A stretch of DNA of 64,000 nt, from assembly GCF_003073045.1 (NCBI RefSeq), contig NC_037603.1, positions 13,398,192 through 13,462,191 on the forward strand. Reading direction: 5' to 3'. The notes under the pieces are model-generated. The model ran no database searches and was not told the DNA's origin. It saw only the letters and a list, made by a program, of their open reading frames with translations. The number at the start of each line of letters is the position of its first letter. The first letter of the stretch is position 1. This stretch comes from Pomacea canaliculata. Its lineage: Eukaryota; Mollusca; Gastropoda; Architaenioglossa; Ampullariidae. The position numbers and the translations under genes were made by a program. This document shows, in pieces, positions 20,901 through 30,999 of the stretch.

Positions 20901-23668
20901 GTGATGATGAATTTATAAAAAAAATTTAGAAAACACTTCCTACTGGCTGATTTATCTTCTTTGCAGTCAGAGGAAATCGCAGACGATAGCCACGGTCTGA
21001 AAGGTTTGAAATTTCCGTTGACTGTAGCAGACGTGCAAGACAAGCCTGAGGCTGGGGAATTCGCCTCGCTTTCATTAGTCTTTGAATTCTGGTGACCTGC
21101 AACACACACATTTTCATCAAATAAATGTCCAGTTTACCGTCTATCAATATCTATTCAAAACTATTCAAAATCTCCTTTCGTATTATAATATATAGATTTC
21201 CCCTTCCAATTTTCGAGTTCGAGAAAAATCATGGACTTTTCGCTTCGATACTTAATATATCATCATTAACTTTCTATTCGATCTTGAACTCTTGTGTTGA
21301 GCTTATAGCTTGTAAATTGTTAAAACTGGTAATTCAAACCAGTTTAAGGGCGAACATTTTGTGAATAAGTGATCTCGACTATTAAAATATGAACATATGT
21401 TTGACTTTCCTTGGATGATGATGGATGATGGATGATGGATAAAACCCCAACCAAATCGCAATTTATATAGCGCATGATCACATTCACGAAGAAACTCGCT
21501 CTGAGCGCGACAAGAACGCGACGTGGACAGCATACGAAGAACGGAAGAATAAATAACAATACTAACAAGTAACAAAAGACTAACATAGAACATAAAACTT
21601 ATTTCAGACTCCTGAATTGTTAATCTTGTAGCAAAACGATGCAAAATACTGTCCGCTTGCTTATTGTCCAAAGAAATTTTATTTTATTTTATTTTATTTT
21701 ATTTTATTTTATTTTATTTTATTTTATTTTATTTTATAACTAAGATTTCAAATCCAAACCAATCCTAAAAAGCTTGATATTCTTTCACTCAAAGCATTTT
21801 TCTTTCTACATTTTCTACAAAATTTCTTTCAAAACCTACTTTTCGAATTAAAAAAACTGCTAACAAACAGACCGGGTGGTTTTCACGGGGCCTCAGCTAC
21901 CTGAAGTTTTTGTCACTTGATCACTCGATCATGTAATAAAAGAGTTTTACCTGACACCGGCCGCGCATAAGATGAAACATGCAAAAACATTTTTTTCATA
22001 CAGAGCGATGTTTTTACTGTATTCATAATCACGTTATTATACAGATGAACTGCAAGGCGAGAAATCCTATCCCTCCTACAATTTTTTTCTCCTAGGTTTG
22101 TAAACATGGAGACCTGTGGAGAAATCTCCTCGGTCTGAAACAGCAATTAGTAGTTGAGGAGATAGCAGGCGTTTACTTTGCGATTGAAGACGAAACCAAA
22201 CGCACCTCTTCTTCGGGAGAGTAAGCGGAAGAAAGGGAGGAATTGAAAAAGAAGTGGTTTGTCCTTTAAGTTTCCAATTAGCACGTGGCAAGAGATTGAA
22301 AAGATGATTTAATTTAGCGAGATTTGGTTTGTGAAGAGCGCTTCGTGAAGTGATTCTAAGATGGTCGCTCGACGAATGGCAGTCGAAGATTTGTAAACGT
22401 GTCATGCATATTGCATGATATGGAAACTGTAATCTGATGAGCTAGAGTTTACCCCGAAACTATTGTGAATTACCGATTAAATGATTTGTTTAAATGAGGG
22501 AAAAAGAAAAATCCCATGGGAAAGAAAAAGAAAAAAAAAACCGAAAGAAGAAAAGGAAAGGAAGAAGAAAATAAAAAAAATAATAATAATAACGCAACAA
22601 GAGAAAGAAGGAAAAAAGTGGAAAGACAGGAATTAAGGAAAGAAAATAGATAAAGAATAATTGACGAAGGAACGAAAAGAAATTATGCAAACAAGAAAAA
22701 CACGAAAAAAAAAAAAACGAGAACCAAAAAGAACAAACGAACGAACAAAAGGTATAAAGAAAAGAACAAAATAAATAAAGAAAAAATAATTAATTAACTA
22801 ACAAACAAAGGAAATAAAGAAAGAAAGTAAAAAAAAACACCATAAAATTTGACATTTCTGTTCCTTAGGGAATCCTGTTGATATCAACGAGATACTATCA
22901 CATTTTGTTAACTACCTCTTAGTTTGAGTCTACCTGTAGCCATAAATAAGAAAAAAAAAAGGACAGAGAGCACTGATTAAGAAGTAACTGGCGTCCTAAA
23001 TATTTCTCGCACCAGCTTAAACGACTAAATAAAATTGATAATAGTAAAATAATAATTCTTTAAGGCGTCCAATCAGCAAAATGTTCAACGGTGTTGAAAG
23101 AATAAATGTTTAGTATACACGATGTAAAGTTTTTGACATTAAAATAGTTCTTTCAATTTGAACACCTGTCAAACATATCAAAACTTTACAACAAGCAGTG
23201 GTATAGCTTTGGGAAATGATATTTACAAAAAGAGATTATCAAAGGAACGATTCCGGTGATGATGGATGATGGATGATGATGATGATTGATGATTGATGAT
23301 CAGGATGATTATGATGAATATTTTAGCCTAATAATGCAAAGAAACAAAATTAACAGCAATGCTAGTAAACATACAAACTGCCACCCACTTCTTTCAATAT
23401 CTCTCTATCATCAGTGTCTCAGTTGTTTCCTGTAATGTAACTCACCCGGAAGTGACGGGACGACCAGCCGGAAGGCACTGACTCTGCTTTCATGGCTTTC
23501 TCTGACGCTACTTGCGCTATCGTCGATGTTTTCTGTGACGTAGCGTGTGTTGAAGCCAGGCCGTTGTGTAAGGAAGATGGAGTCTGTGTGGCAAGGACCC
23601 ATCACATGATCTGCCATCACTTTCTCCTCATCGTCCTCCTGGGAGACAGGCACCGGGATCCGCGGCAT
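16792..23668 (-). CDS. Gfi1: Gfi1/Senseless-type zinc-finger transcription factor, four coding exons
   Basis: Gfi1/Senseless proteins are nuclear DNA-binding regulators, mostly repressors, of sensory and blood cell fate. On the - strand, exons 23668-23446, 21096-20944, 20467-19727 and 17003-16792 join into 1329 nt: 442 residues plus TAA. All three introns are GT-AG and phase 1. Six C2H2 fingers lie at about residues 266-287, 295-315, 323-343, 351-371, 379-399 and 407-428. Signature strings include [63 protein letters not shown] and [10 protein letters not shown], diagnostic of the family. The N-terminal half is low-complexity, with a His/Pro stretch near 244-253. It starts with Met-Pro-Arg like a SNAG motif, but the following residues (IPVPVSQ) differ from the usual SFLVK. 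Transcription may start upstream with a non-coding exon. Confidence 0.95.
17160..17330. repeat. Microsatellite plus AGCGCAT-family dispersed repeat, copy 1
   Basis: An (AAT)n then (AAC)n run leads into AAAGCGCATACTCAC, CTCTTAGCGCGTAAGAACA and CTGGACAGGATACGAGGGAC. The same order of blocks recurs at 21445-21600, and the pair defines a dispersed family. Confidence 0.75.
17547..17774. mobile_element. 228-bp terminal-inverted-repeat element (MITE-like)
   Basis: The left end ATAAGGTGACCAGACGT is matched by its exact reverse complement at the right end, and the similarity continues inward imperfectly (CCCGC-rich). There is no coding capacity. If the true ends are AAGGTGACC and its complement, the 8-base flanks CTCTATAT and ATCTATAC match at 6 positions, which would fit a decayed 8-bp target duplication of hAT type. 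That last step is inference. Confidence 0.85.
17793..17827. repeat. (TTATGA)n microsatellite
   Basis: About five uninterrupted units of the hexamer ATTATG follow directly after the inverted-repeat element. Confidence 0.9.
17905..17946. repeat. (AAAAC)n microsatellite
   Basis: Irregular AAAAC/AAAAAC units in tandem. Confidence 0.85.
19727..20467 (-). CDS. Gfi1: Gfi1-type gene, coding exon 3 (fingers 1-4)
   Basis: A 741-nt phase 1/1 exon with acceptor TTGATGTTTGCAG and donor GTATGT. It encodes residues 126-373: a basic stretch (RMKMRKR), a linker rich in Ser, His and Pro, and fingers 1 to 4. The donor falls inside the glycine of the finger 4-5 linker. It is GC-rich compared with the introns, especially from 19740 to 20100. 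Confidence 0.96.
20944..21096 (-). CDS. Gfi1: Gfi1-type gene, coding exon 2
   Basis: A 153-nt phase 1/1 exon (51 codons) with a strong acceptor (TGTGTGTTGCAG) and a moderate donor (GTAGGA). It encodes a Ser/Asn-rich segment containing FKPFRPW (residues 104-110). No domain is recognised. It is included because both splice sites and phases fit exactly between exons 1 and 3. Skipping it would also keep the frame, so an alternative isoform is possible. Confidence 0.75.
21412..21600. repeat. Microsatellite plus AGCGCAT-family dispersed repeat, copy 2
   Basis: A GATGATG-type run leads into TTTATATAGCGCATGATCAC, GCTCTGAGCGCGACAAGAAC and CGTGGACAGCATACGAAGAA. The block order and spacing match copy 1 at 17190-17300. 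Confidence 0.75.
21677..21738. repeat. (TTTTA)n microsatellite
   Basis: About twelve uninterrupted pentamer units. The complementary pentamer run occurs at 45714-45778. Confidence 0.95.
22495..22835. repeat. A-rich, almost T-free tract
   Basis: Roughly 340 bases made mostly of A and G, with AAAGAAAG, AACGAACGAAC and AATAAATAAAG motifs. It has strong strand asymmetry and no coding potential. Confidence 0.8.
23446..23668 (-). CDS. Gfi1: Gfi1-type gene, first coding exon (MPR start)
   Basis: The ATG at 23668-23666 is the first in frame; an in-frame TAG lies about 50 bases upstream. The exon runs 223 nt to a strong donor (CCGG then GTGAGT), phase 1, which fits exon 2 exactly. It encodes [16 protein letters not shown] and an acidic/Ser-rich segment. 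Met-Pro-Arg is the invariant start of SNAG domains, but the hydrophobic/Lys part is not conserved. Chosen from position, frame and the MPR start; transcript evidence would settle it. Confidence 0.75.
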
Positions 23669-23719
23669 GCTGGTCGCTCTGAAGGGCTTCAATGCCACCA
23701 ATCGGTTAAAACTATACTA

Positions 23720-24240
23720 AAGCCTGACAGTCTCATTAAATTATCTTCACTTAGTAAAATATTGATAAATAAATATCCATGACTGGGATGCCACCACACT
23801 TTACACAATAATAGACACAACAGCTGACGTTTCTTAAAAGGAGTGTTGGGTGTCTGGTCACGCTGACATCTTTGGCAAGACCCTCTAGGGAGAAAGTTCC
23901 CGCGGTCTACCTACGCAACTTAACGACCATGCACAGACTTCTTCAAACCCCAGTTTGTCTCAACATTCCATCGCCAACTGAAAGTCACGGTGCCCCCTGG
24001 TTCCTTAACTCATGTCGTCCTCCGGAACAGTTCCGCGGAAAGGAAGCCACGCCCCCCACTTAGCAGACCGTGCCATTGATGGCGACACCGCCAGCGCTCC
24101 GCCAATCAAAACCTTTGACGGCAACTGTTCGCACGTGCGGGTCTGTAGTGATCGGGCTTTGTAAAGGCAGAACTACTTTGCCAGTCGAGTCACATCAGCG
24201 AGTAAAATGTGTGATCGAAAGGAAAAACAGTTAACCATGA
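23720..24240 (-). promoter_or_regulatory. Probable upstream/promoter region of the Gfi1-type gene
   Basis: The sequence just upstream of the MPR start is relatively GC- and CpG-rich from about 23990 to 24140, with a CCAAT box on the + strand near 24101. No TATA box or start site can be fixed. The promoter role is inferred from position only. Confidence 0.3.
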
Positions 24241-25320
24241 GGTCAGAATGATGACAAAGTTTCTGCGCATGACGGAAGAAACAAGCACGAGTCACAGCTA
24301 CGACCTTTATGTCCTCTCGAGTGAAGTTTTCTAAATATCATGGGTTCTCACCACGTTCTCTGTCATGTCGTATATCTGTGTGACTGTGTCTGTGTTTGCA
24401 AGTTTGTGGGGGTTTTTAATTTTTAAAAAAAGTAATTGTTATAAAAGCACAAAACAATACCATGACCTATTCATATACGCCATACTCCTGCATTCATGTT
24501 TCAGACAGCTGCATCTTGATGATAATGATTAGGAGGATGTCGACAATGCTGATGATGATAGAATATGTAGAGCGCATTTTCCAATGTGGTTTGTGGGAAA
24601 AAAGTAGTTAAGACTACAAACGAACCGACAGTCAACCGTTAAAAAAAAAACCACTAGCGTCAGAAAGGAGATAATACTAATGACAAATATGAATCAGGTG
24701 CGACTGTGCGCACAACACTCTTGATAATGCAATATATTTCTTAAAGAGATAGTTTTGAGACCAGACTTGAAAGCTTCCAACGTGGATACAGTTCGAAGAG
24801 AAAGGAGGATAGGATTCCAAACAATGGGGTTCGAGAAGCAGAAGGAACATCTGACAAATTTCTCCTGTCTGATGCGTAGCACAGAGATGAGGGAACACAA
24901 ACTAAAGAGACAGACTCGGGTGGTGAGGCATCAGCAGCTCAGGCAGGTATGATAGTGAGTGAGTGGGTTGTGCCCTTGCTTGCTAACGTGCATGTGTTTA
25001 CAGTATGCTTGTTTGTGTTATGTAGATGCATGCCTGTGTGTAGGTGTGTGAATGCTGGGTTCTGTAAGATACATTCAGTCAGTCAGAATGAACAAACGAA
25101 TGGATGGACCAATTATACGTAGCTAGGTAGTAGCAAATAAAAAATAGGAAAAGAAAAAATCGACAAGAGAAAGAAATACAGAAAATAAGAAATGAAGAAA
25201 AAGAAAAGAAAACATAAAATAGGAAATTTAAAATAAAAAAAAAAAAAGAACGAACGAACGAAGCGTGAAAAGCAGTCGCTTGCCTATCTGAAACATCAAT
25301 TTAAAAAAAAGTTTTGTTGT
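24240..25320. other. Intergenic region upstream of the Gfi1-type gene
   Basis: No gene seen. It contains a weak AGCGCAT-family match near 24555 after GATGAT repeats, and A-rich simple sequence at 25135-25260. The overlapping short frames near 24677-24952 have no domain. Confidence 0.5.
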
Positions 25321-25598
25321 TGTTGTTTAGGATAATCTGCATCTTTATTCCCAAACGCGGCAATGAGGGTGAGAAGGTAGGAAGAATCGGGTGGCTTCTT
25401 TGATGTGAGCCTGCTGTTGTAACGGTTCAGTCCATGTTTCCAATCGAGACGATGATTTTACCGGGCGAACGAGATGAGGGCTCAGAACTAACAGCCGCCC
25501 CTCAGCCCTTGAATAACGGACGACCAGGTGTGCAGTCGCGAGCGAAAATATAAGGGTGGGGGGGATTAACTTATGGAAGGCTTACTGGCCTTGAGCAC

Positions 25599-25667
25599 AT
25601 GCTAATTCTTTTGTCAATCACTCGCGGGTAGGGAGGCCTTGAAAACTGCTTTGCCTGATTTGCAAAT
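25599..25667. promoter_or_regulatory. POU/SOX-like site cluster upstream of the Gfi1-type gene
   Basis: Within 70 bases there are an octamer-like ATGCTAAT (25599-25606), a SOX-like CTTTTGTC (25608-25615) and a palindromic ATTTGCAAAT (25658-25667). They lie about 1.9 kb upstream of the MPR start. Motif clusters of this kind mark enhancers in animals, but no conservation can be tested here. Confidence 0.3.
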
Positions 25668-26385
25668 TATGTGATGTGAGTTGCGGCCGTTGCCCTCATA
25701 AGGGATGATGCCGCATTTTGGTGTTTTAAAAAATCGGTTAATGATGAGAATGTTTAACAAAATAAAAACGCATTGCCCCTTACGATTTGTCTAGCTGTGT
25801 GGGCGGGCTTGCATGCACAGCTTGAGATAGAGACATTTTAACAGCCTTTATCCTTCCTGCAGCAGGTTGCCTCTGCCCTCTTAGCACTTTGTCTCTTTGT
25901 GATGTCTTTATTCGTATATTTTTTCTTTCTTTCTCTCTTTCTTTCTCTTTTCTTTCTTTCTAATGAAAATTAAATGACATGGCTAATAGACCTTCCCAAC
26001 AAACAGCTAATTCGCTTGTTTTCTATAATCAGAATTCAGAAGGAACATACTTTTGTTAAATATATCTCGTCATAAGATAGCTTCAGTTGCTGACAATAAG
26101 TTTTTAGTTGTGTAATAGCAGATTTTTATTTTAAAAAACACAGTTTGCCAGTAAATTTCGTCTCTAAATAACAAGAACACCTGGTTTTCTGAAGATTGTT
26201 TTGATTCCTGTCCTAAAAACGACGACCTTGAGGTCAGGAGGGCTGAAACAAAAAGAAGGCAAACCCTCTCTCGGTAAGTGCGTGTGCAGTGGACTGTGTC
26301 GCGTGGAGCATGATGCACATGTTTGCTTTGCCGCCATTAGCTCGACAAGCGAAAAAACCGTTGGCCTCACGTGGCTTTGTTCCGC

Positions 26386-26402
26386 CCCCACTAGGTGGCG
26401 CT
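26386..26402. promoter_or_regulatory. CTCF-like motif
   Basis: The string CCCCACTAGGTGGCGCT closely matches the CTCF core known from bilaterians (CCACNAGGTGGCGC type). It lies in a GC-richer patch between the Gfi1-type gene and the long gene-poor region. Occupancy is an inference. Confidence 0.4.
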
Positions 26403-26419
26403 TGCTCGGCTACCTGACG

Positions 26420-29400
26420 GCAACAGCTCGACCTTTGCTTCTCCCCTCCGCCATCGCATGCGGGCCTGCATTCACTGTGTCAGTGGGTGGCTCTTGTGCC
26501 ACCTCACCGCAGTGCATTCACTCAAACTTTATTTTAAAAATCTTCCTCGGTCTGTTGGATTACATTACAGAGAAATCGTAACTCGTAAATTTTGCACAGT
26601 CTCATTTGTCTGTAATACAGGTTTAATTGTGTAATGGCTGTCGTGAAGTGGAGATAACTCCTCGATGCTGATGCCGTAAAGTGATCATCAGTTTAATATA
26701 ATAAGGGATTGATGATATCGATATATAATTAATAATTCACATAACGAAAGCTTTTGTGTTACGGTTTAGTGTAAACGTAGTTGTGTTTGGTACTCAGGTT
26801 AGACAAAGTAGAGGTTGAGATGGTCGCCAATGCGCTCGTACAAACACACAAACACATACACAAAGACTGCGAGAATTACAAGGTGCTGTTGTACTCTTAC
26901 CGTTAAAAGTTAACATTCAACATTTGAGGGTTGTCGGAAGTTTTATAAATCTTACACAAAAATGCGTAATGGGCTGCAATTCCACAGAGAATAGAACTGA
27001 CCACTGATCGCTGATTGGCTTAAGTCCCTCCAATCTGACTGTCGTCGTGAGTGACCCAATCACTTAAAACAAACTGAAAAACAGAGTAAGCTATTTCTTC
27101 TCGTTATATCTTACTTAGGAAAACTTGAGGCAAAAATTTAATCGGCGTGTGTGAGAGAGAGAGAGAGAAAACCCTCTGAGGGCAGTGTATGATATGTTTA
27201 CGATTCGGTTGAATGTCACACGTGTTCACAAAGCCGATTGTTGAGGGTATCCTCCGGGTTCTCAGGTTTCCTCCGCACTTTGTGCGGGTGCACGCGAAGG
27301 TGCATTTGATGCTTTCTTTAAAGGTGCATGCTCGTAGATCTGTGTGTGTGTGTGTGTGTGTGTTATGGGGAAAGATACTATATATTGAACTACAATTTAT
27401 TTTTTCCCCTTGCCACTGGCCAACTGAAAGTTTATTACCTAACAGCGTTTTTAACAGGCTTACAAAAATTTGCAAAAAAGAGGATTGGGAAGATTCTCAG
27501 ATTTCAAAGACAGCAACAGTGGGTAAACAACGCACAGGTTAAAAAAAAACCTTGCACAAAAACATTGGCTGTGTTTAAGTTTCAAGTGAAGCCAACAAAG
27601 CCTTTGCAACATGCTCGCTAGCCGATCAGACATCTCACCCGGATGTTATTTGGTCTAACCCTCCAATTCCCACTCACGAAATACATGTCTTGAAACTTTT
27701 TCTTTTTTAAAAGTGAAAATGAAATCGATTTGAAGTACTCTTTGCTGATCTTCACGGTCATACCTTCCTTCTCCAACCACGCCTGCCGCTGAGAAGGAAA
27801 GGACCTCCACCTTTCTTGCCTAATTAGGAGGTCTGAGATTTGGCACGTGCACGGCTTGAGCAACTTGCACGGCAGCTGGGTGGGAGCAGTCGAGTAAGCG
27901 CTTGCGTGGGTGTGTCAAGACACGTGGGCGATAGTGAATGGCGTCTGGAGACGGATATGACATCATGGAATAGTCACGTGGTGTGCTGGACATGGCCGCT
28001 AGATCTACTTGACAGGAGTTAGCTGGTAATTCCCCCATCTGTTCTTTTTTTTTTTTACACTCACGTGTTATAGAGCTACTGTAATGCCCCCTTTAATACG
28101 TGTTACTGTTGTATTGGGGAAGTGGATAAAAGGTAAAAAGAAGTCTTCCCATGGGTCTCGGAGTCAGCGTTACGCGAGGGCGGTGCCTGTCTCCTCTCTT
28201 TCGCTGCTAACCCTCTTTGGAGTCAGGTAACAACCCCGCTCCCAGCAACGGCCTAAAAGAAAAAAAAAGCTTGGTTGACGACCAATATTTTACCTCTGTT
28301 GCGCAATTACTGCTGCGCCTTTGTTATGGAACTACTGTTTGTTACCTTTATTATATCATTACTGACATGTCTTCTGTTACATAACTACTGTGTACAATTT
28401 ACTACTAACTGCTACTGCTGCAGTTAAAATAACATTCTCTCTTATTTATTTATTTTTTTAATCTTGTCTTAAACGCACTATAAATACGCAAATCATAGAA
28501 TCATTCAAGTTAAGCTTCTCACACTTGACAACATACTATACATGAATAATTATTGCATAGAAAGACAATAATACACAAGGGATACGTACAATATGCATAA
28601 AAGGAATCCTTTACTCGCCTAATGGAAAGGGTAGATCGCATCTTACAAAATATCCGAGACAGGGGTACACCCGTCTACCAAAAATCCCCAAGTGCACTTT
28701 CTATTTCTTTCCCCCTTCTCTCTTCCAATTAAAAATAATTGTGTTCTAGTTCTCGCTTTCGTATCGATGGGCTTTTAATTAACTTCCTCTCTTTTTAACA
28801 CATGCAAAATCTTTTGTCAATTACTATAATAGGTGTTTTGAAAATAGACTGCTTAAATTAATTTTGTATATGTACTTAGGTTTTGTATAATTATACCCTT
28901 AACGTGCTAACCTGTGAAATCTTTTAGAAATAGTTGTCATAGAAATATTTTGCACTAGAATCTCAAAGCCCTTTTTCTGTGCCCATTGCTTCTCTTACAT
29001 CCTGTTCCTCCCACCGTTTTCCCCTTTAAAAACCTCGGACTGTCTGTCTCGCTTCGTTCGAACCCTTTCCTCAACACACTCGGAAAACCTCAAAGTGTTT
29101 AGCTTTATCGAAAACAAAATCGAAACAAACAGGAAAGCCTTTTCAGCGGAAAACAACAGGCGAATGGGAGAATTTTTGTCTCCGTGGGACCAGAATCTCT
29201 TGCCACCGGATGGTGGTTGATTACAGAGAATAAAAGGTCGCAACCCTGTGGCGGAAGTGTTTGCTAAGCATTCACGCCTCACCTGTGCGGAAAGCGGGGA
29301 CCTCTTGGCGAACAAGCGGGACTGTGTCGATGTTTTAGGGTGGTAGGCTCTGTTTGTGTGAGTGACAGAGAGTGCGTGGGTGTGTGAGAGAGAGAGAGAC

Positions 29401-30640
29401 GCTCCAGATATACATAACGAAGAGTCAAATTTACTAAGATTTCAATGCTGTAGTTCTAAAAAATTTAGTGCCAAATCCTGTAAACTTGCATAAATTGACA
29501 AATTTAATATCTGTGTGCACGATGAAATGAAATTTTTCAGGTGAGAAATAAAAACTGGATGATAACATTCTCCGGTGTCAAGTAAGCCGCTTCGGTTGAC
29601 TGAATATGCCAACGACTTTAAAGAGTTCTTTTCACATTTCATTTTAAAGAAAGAAAAAAAAAAGAAAACAAAAGAACTTGGGAAAAATTGTTAAAATAAA
29701 AGATGCAAGAAAAGCTATCACGGTTTCAAGCCGAATGTTTTTAACTACACGTTCTCAAACAAACATATTCAAAGCATCATTCGATAACTAGCACTCAGTC
29801 ACTTGGTGTAAAGTGGGTGGAGAGTTTAAACAAGTTTAGCGGAACATGGATGGAGTGCTGCTACAAGCTGGAACACCTGACAGTTCCCCGGCAATGGTTC
29901 ACAGGTTAAAAGCGTATTCAAGATTGAAGACAGACTCATTTGTCGATGGAGTTTCACCTCCGACCCCGCAACACGCCTAACTTGCTGCTGTAGGAAGCGA
30001 GCTCGCCTTGCCTGACTGGCCGCAAAGCCTTTTGTTTGTCGCCACGCCCCTTAACTCTGCGGTGCTCGCGTTCTGGCCAGGGAGTGGTCTCCCATGGCAA
30101 GCGGCAGGTGTGCAGATACACAGGATCATGACAGACTTTCAAAAACATTCAAATTGTGTTATGGCAGGACAAATTTCGAAGCAAGATAATAAAATTCTGA
30201 ATATTCTAAATAAAATTTGCTTTAAAAATTTGTTGTGGAATTTGCAATGACATGTTAGCGGTAAAAGCTGCTTGGAAATGAAAACACAGCTTGTTCCTCT
30301 CTCTAGTGCTGCGAGTGACTGACGAATATACGTACTCTCATCGCTTAGATTAAGCATGTGTCATTTTGATTCTCTCGAGTGGTTAATGGTAGCTTTAAAA
30401 AAGCTGCACTGGTGAGGTTTCACATGACTGTGGTTACTTTGTCCTGTTTTAAATTATCTAATCTTTCTACCACAACTGTATATGGAGTGCACTGGCAGGC
30501 CTTAATATCAGAGAGATTCTTGAGTAGAATTGGAAAGCGAAAAGAAGACAAACACACTTGGCACTAATAAGGTTTAACATCACTGTGTTTCTAAATCAAT
30601 GGTCACTTCAGTAACAGTTGGATGTGTCTGATGCTGTTGA
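26420..30640. other. Intergenic region without a supported gene
   Basis: I find no exon with domain homology here. Simple repeats include GA near 27153, TG near 27343-27361 and GA near 29383. Several open frames of 80-120 codons exist on both strands, but they overlap each other and lack domains. Isolated donor-like sites occur, for example CAGGTAACA near 28225. Confidence 0.45.
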
Positions 30641-30903
30641 CTTTCTGGAATAATAACCATCTACTCAGGAGTTTTATACCTAGCAGCACTCTTTTCTTGA
30701 TTTTTCTCACCATTGTCATGTTGCCACATTGCATGCTGACAAAGCCAGTCTTCATATAGACCAGCTACAGAGATGGGTTCACTCTTTATGTTGTGTATAA
30801 ATGGGATCTGGACTTGTTTATGGAAAACATAACTTCCTTTCCTTGTAAGATTACATTTTTTGGTTTAACCAAATAAAGTATGTGAAGTGCAGGAAAAAAA
30901 AAA
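30600..30903 (+). pseudogene. Possible retroposed mRNA 3' end
   Basis: An AATAAA at 30872-30877 is followed 17 bases later by ten consecutive A residues (30894-30903). Genomic A-runs at that distance from a polyadenylation signal suggest a reverse-transcribed mRNA end. The preceding 270 bases have no recognisable coding frame and could be a 3' UTR. The left boundary is a guess; an ordinary polyadenylation site in A-rich DNA is the alternative. Confidence 0.35.
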
Positions 30904-30952
30904 CTTTCAACCCCATAATATCCAAGAGGACTTTTGCTATCTTATAGTTATC

Positions 30953-30985
30953 TAGTTATAACTATCGAATTTTTAGTTATAACTA
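30953..30985. repeat. Two copies of the palindrome TAGTTATAACTA
   Basis: A perfect 12-base palindrome occurs at 30953-30964 and again at 30974-30985, each followed by TCGA. The centres are 21 bases apart, close to two helical turns. Confidence 0.8.
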
Positions 30986-30999
30986 TCGAGGAGCTAAAA

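Larger units (their letters stand above)
21097..23445 (-). other. Intron 1 of the Gfi1-type gene
   Basis: A 2.35-kb phase-1 intron. It contains an AGCGCAT-family repeat (21445-21600), a (TTTTA)n run (21677-21738) and a long A-rich tract (22495-22835) that would be T-rich in the transcript. A (GAT)n-type run lies near 23258-23310. I see no further exon in it. Confidence 0.75.
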
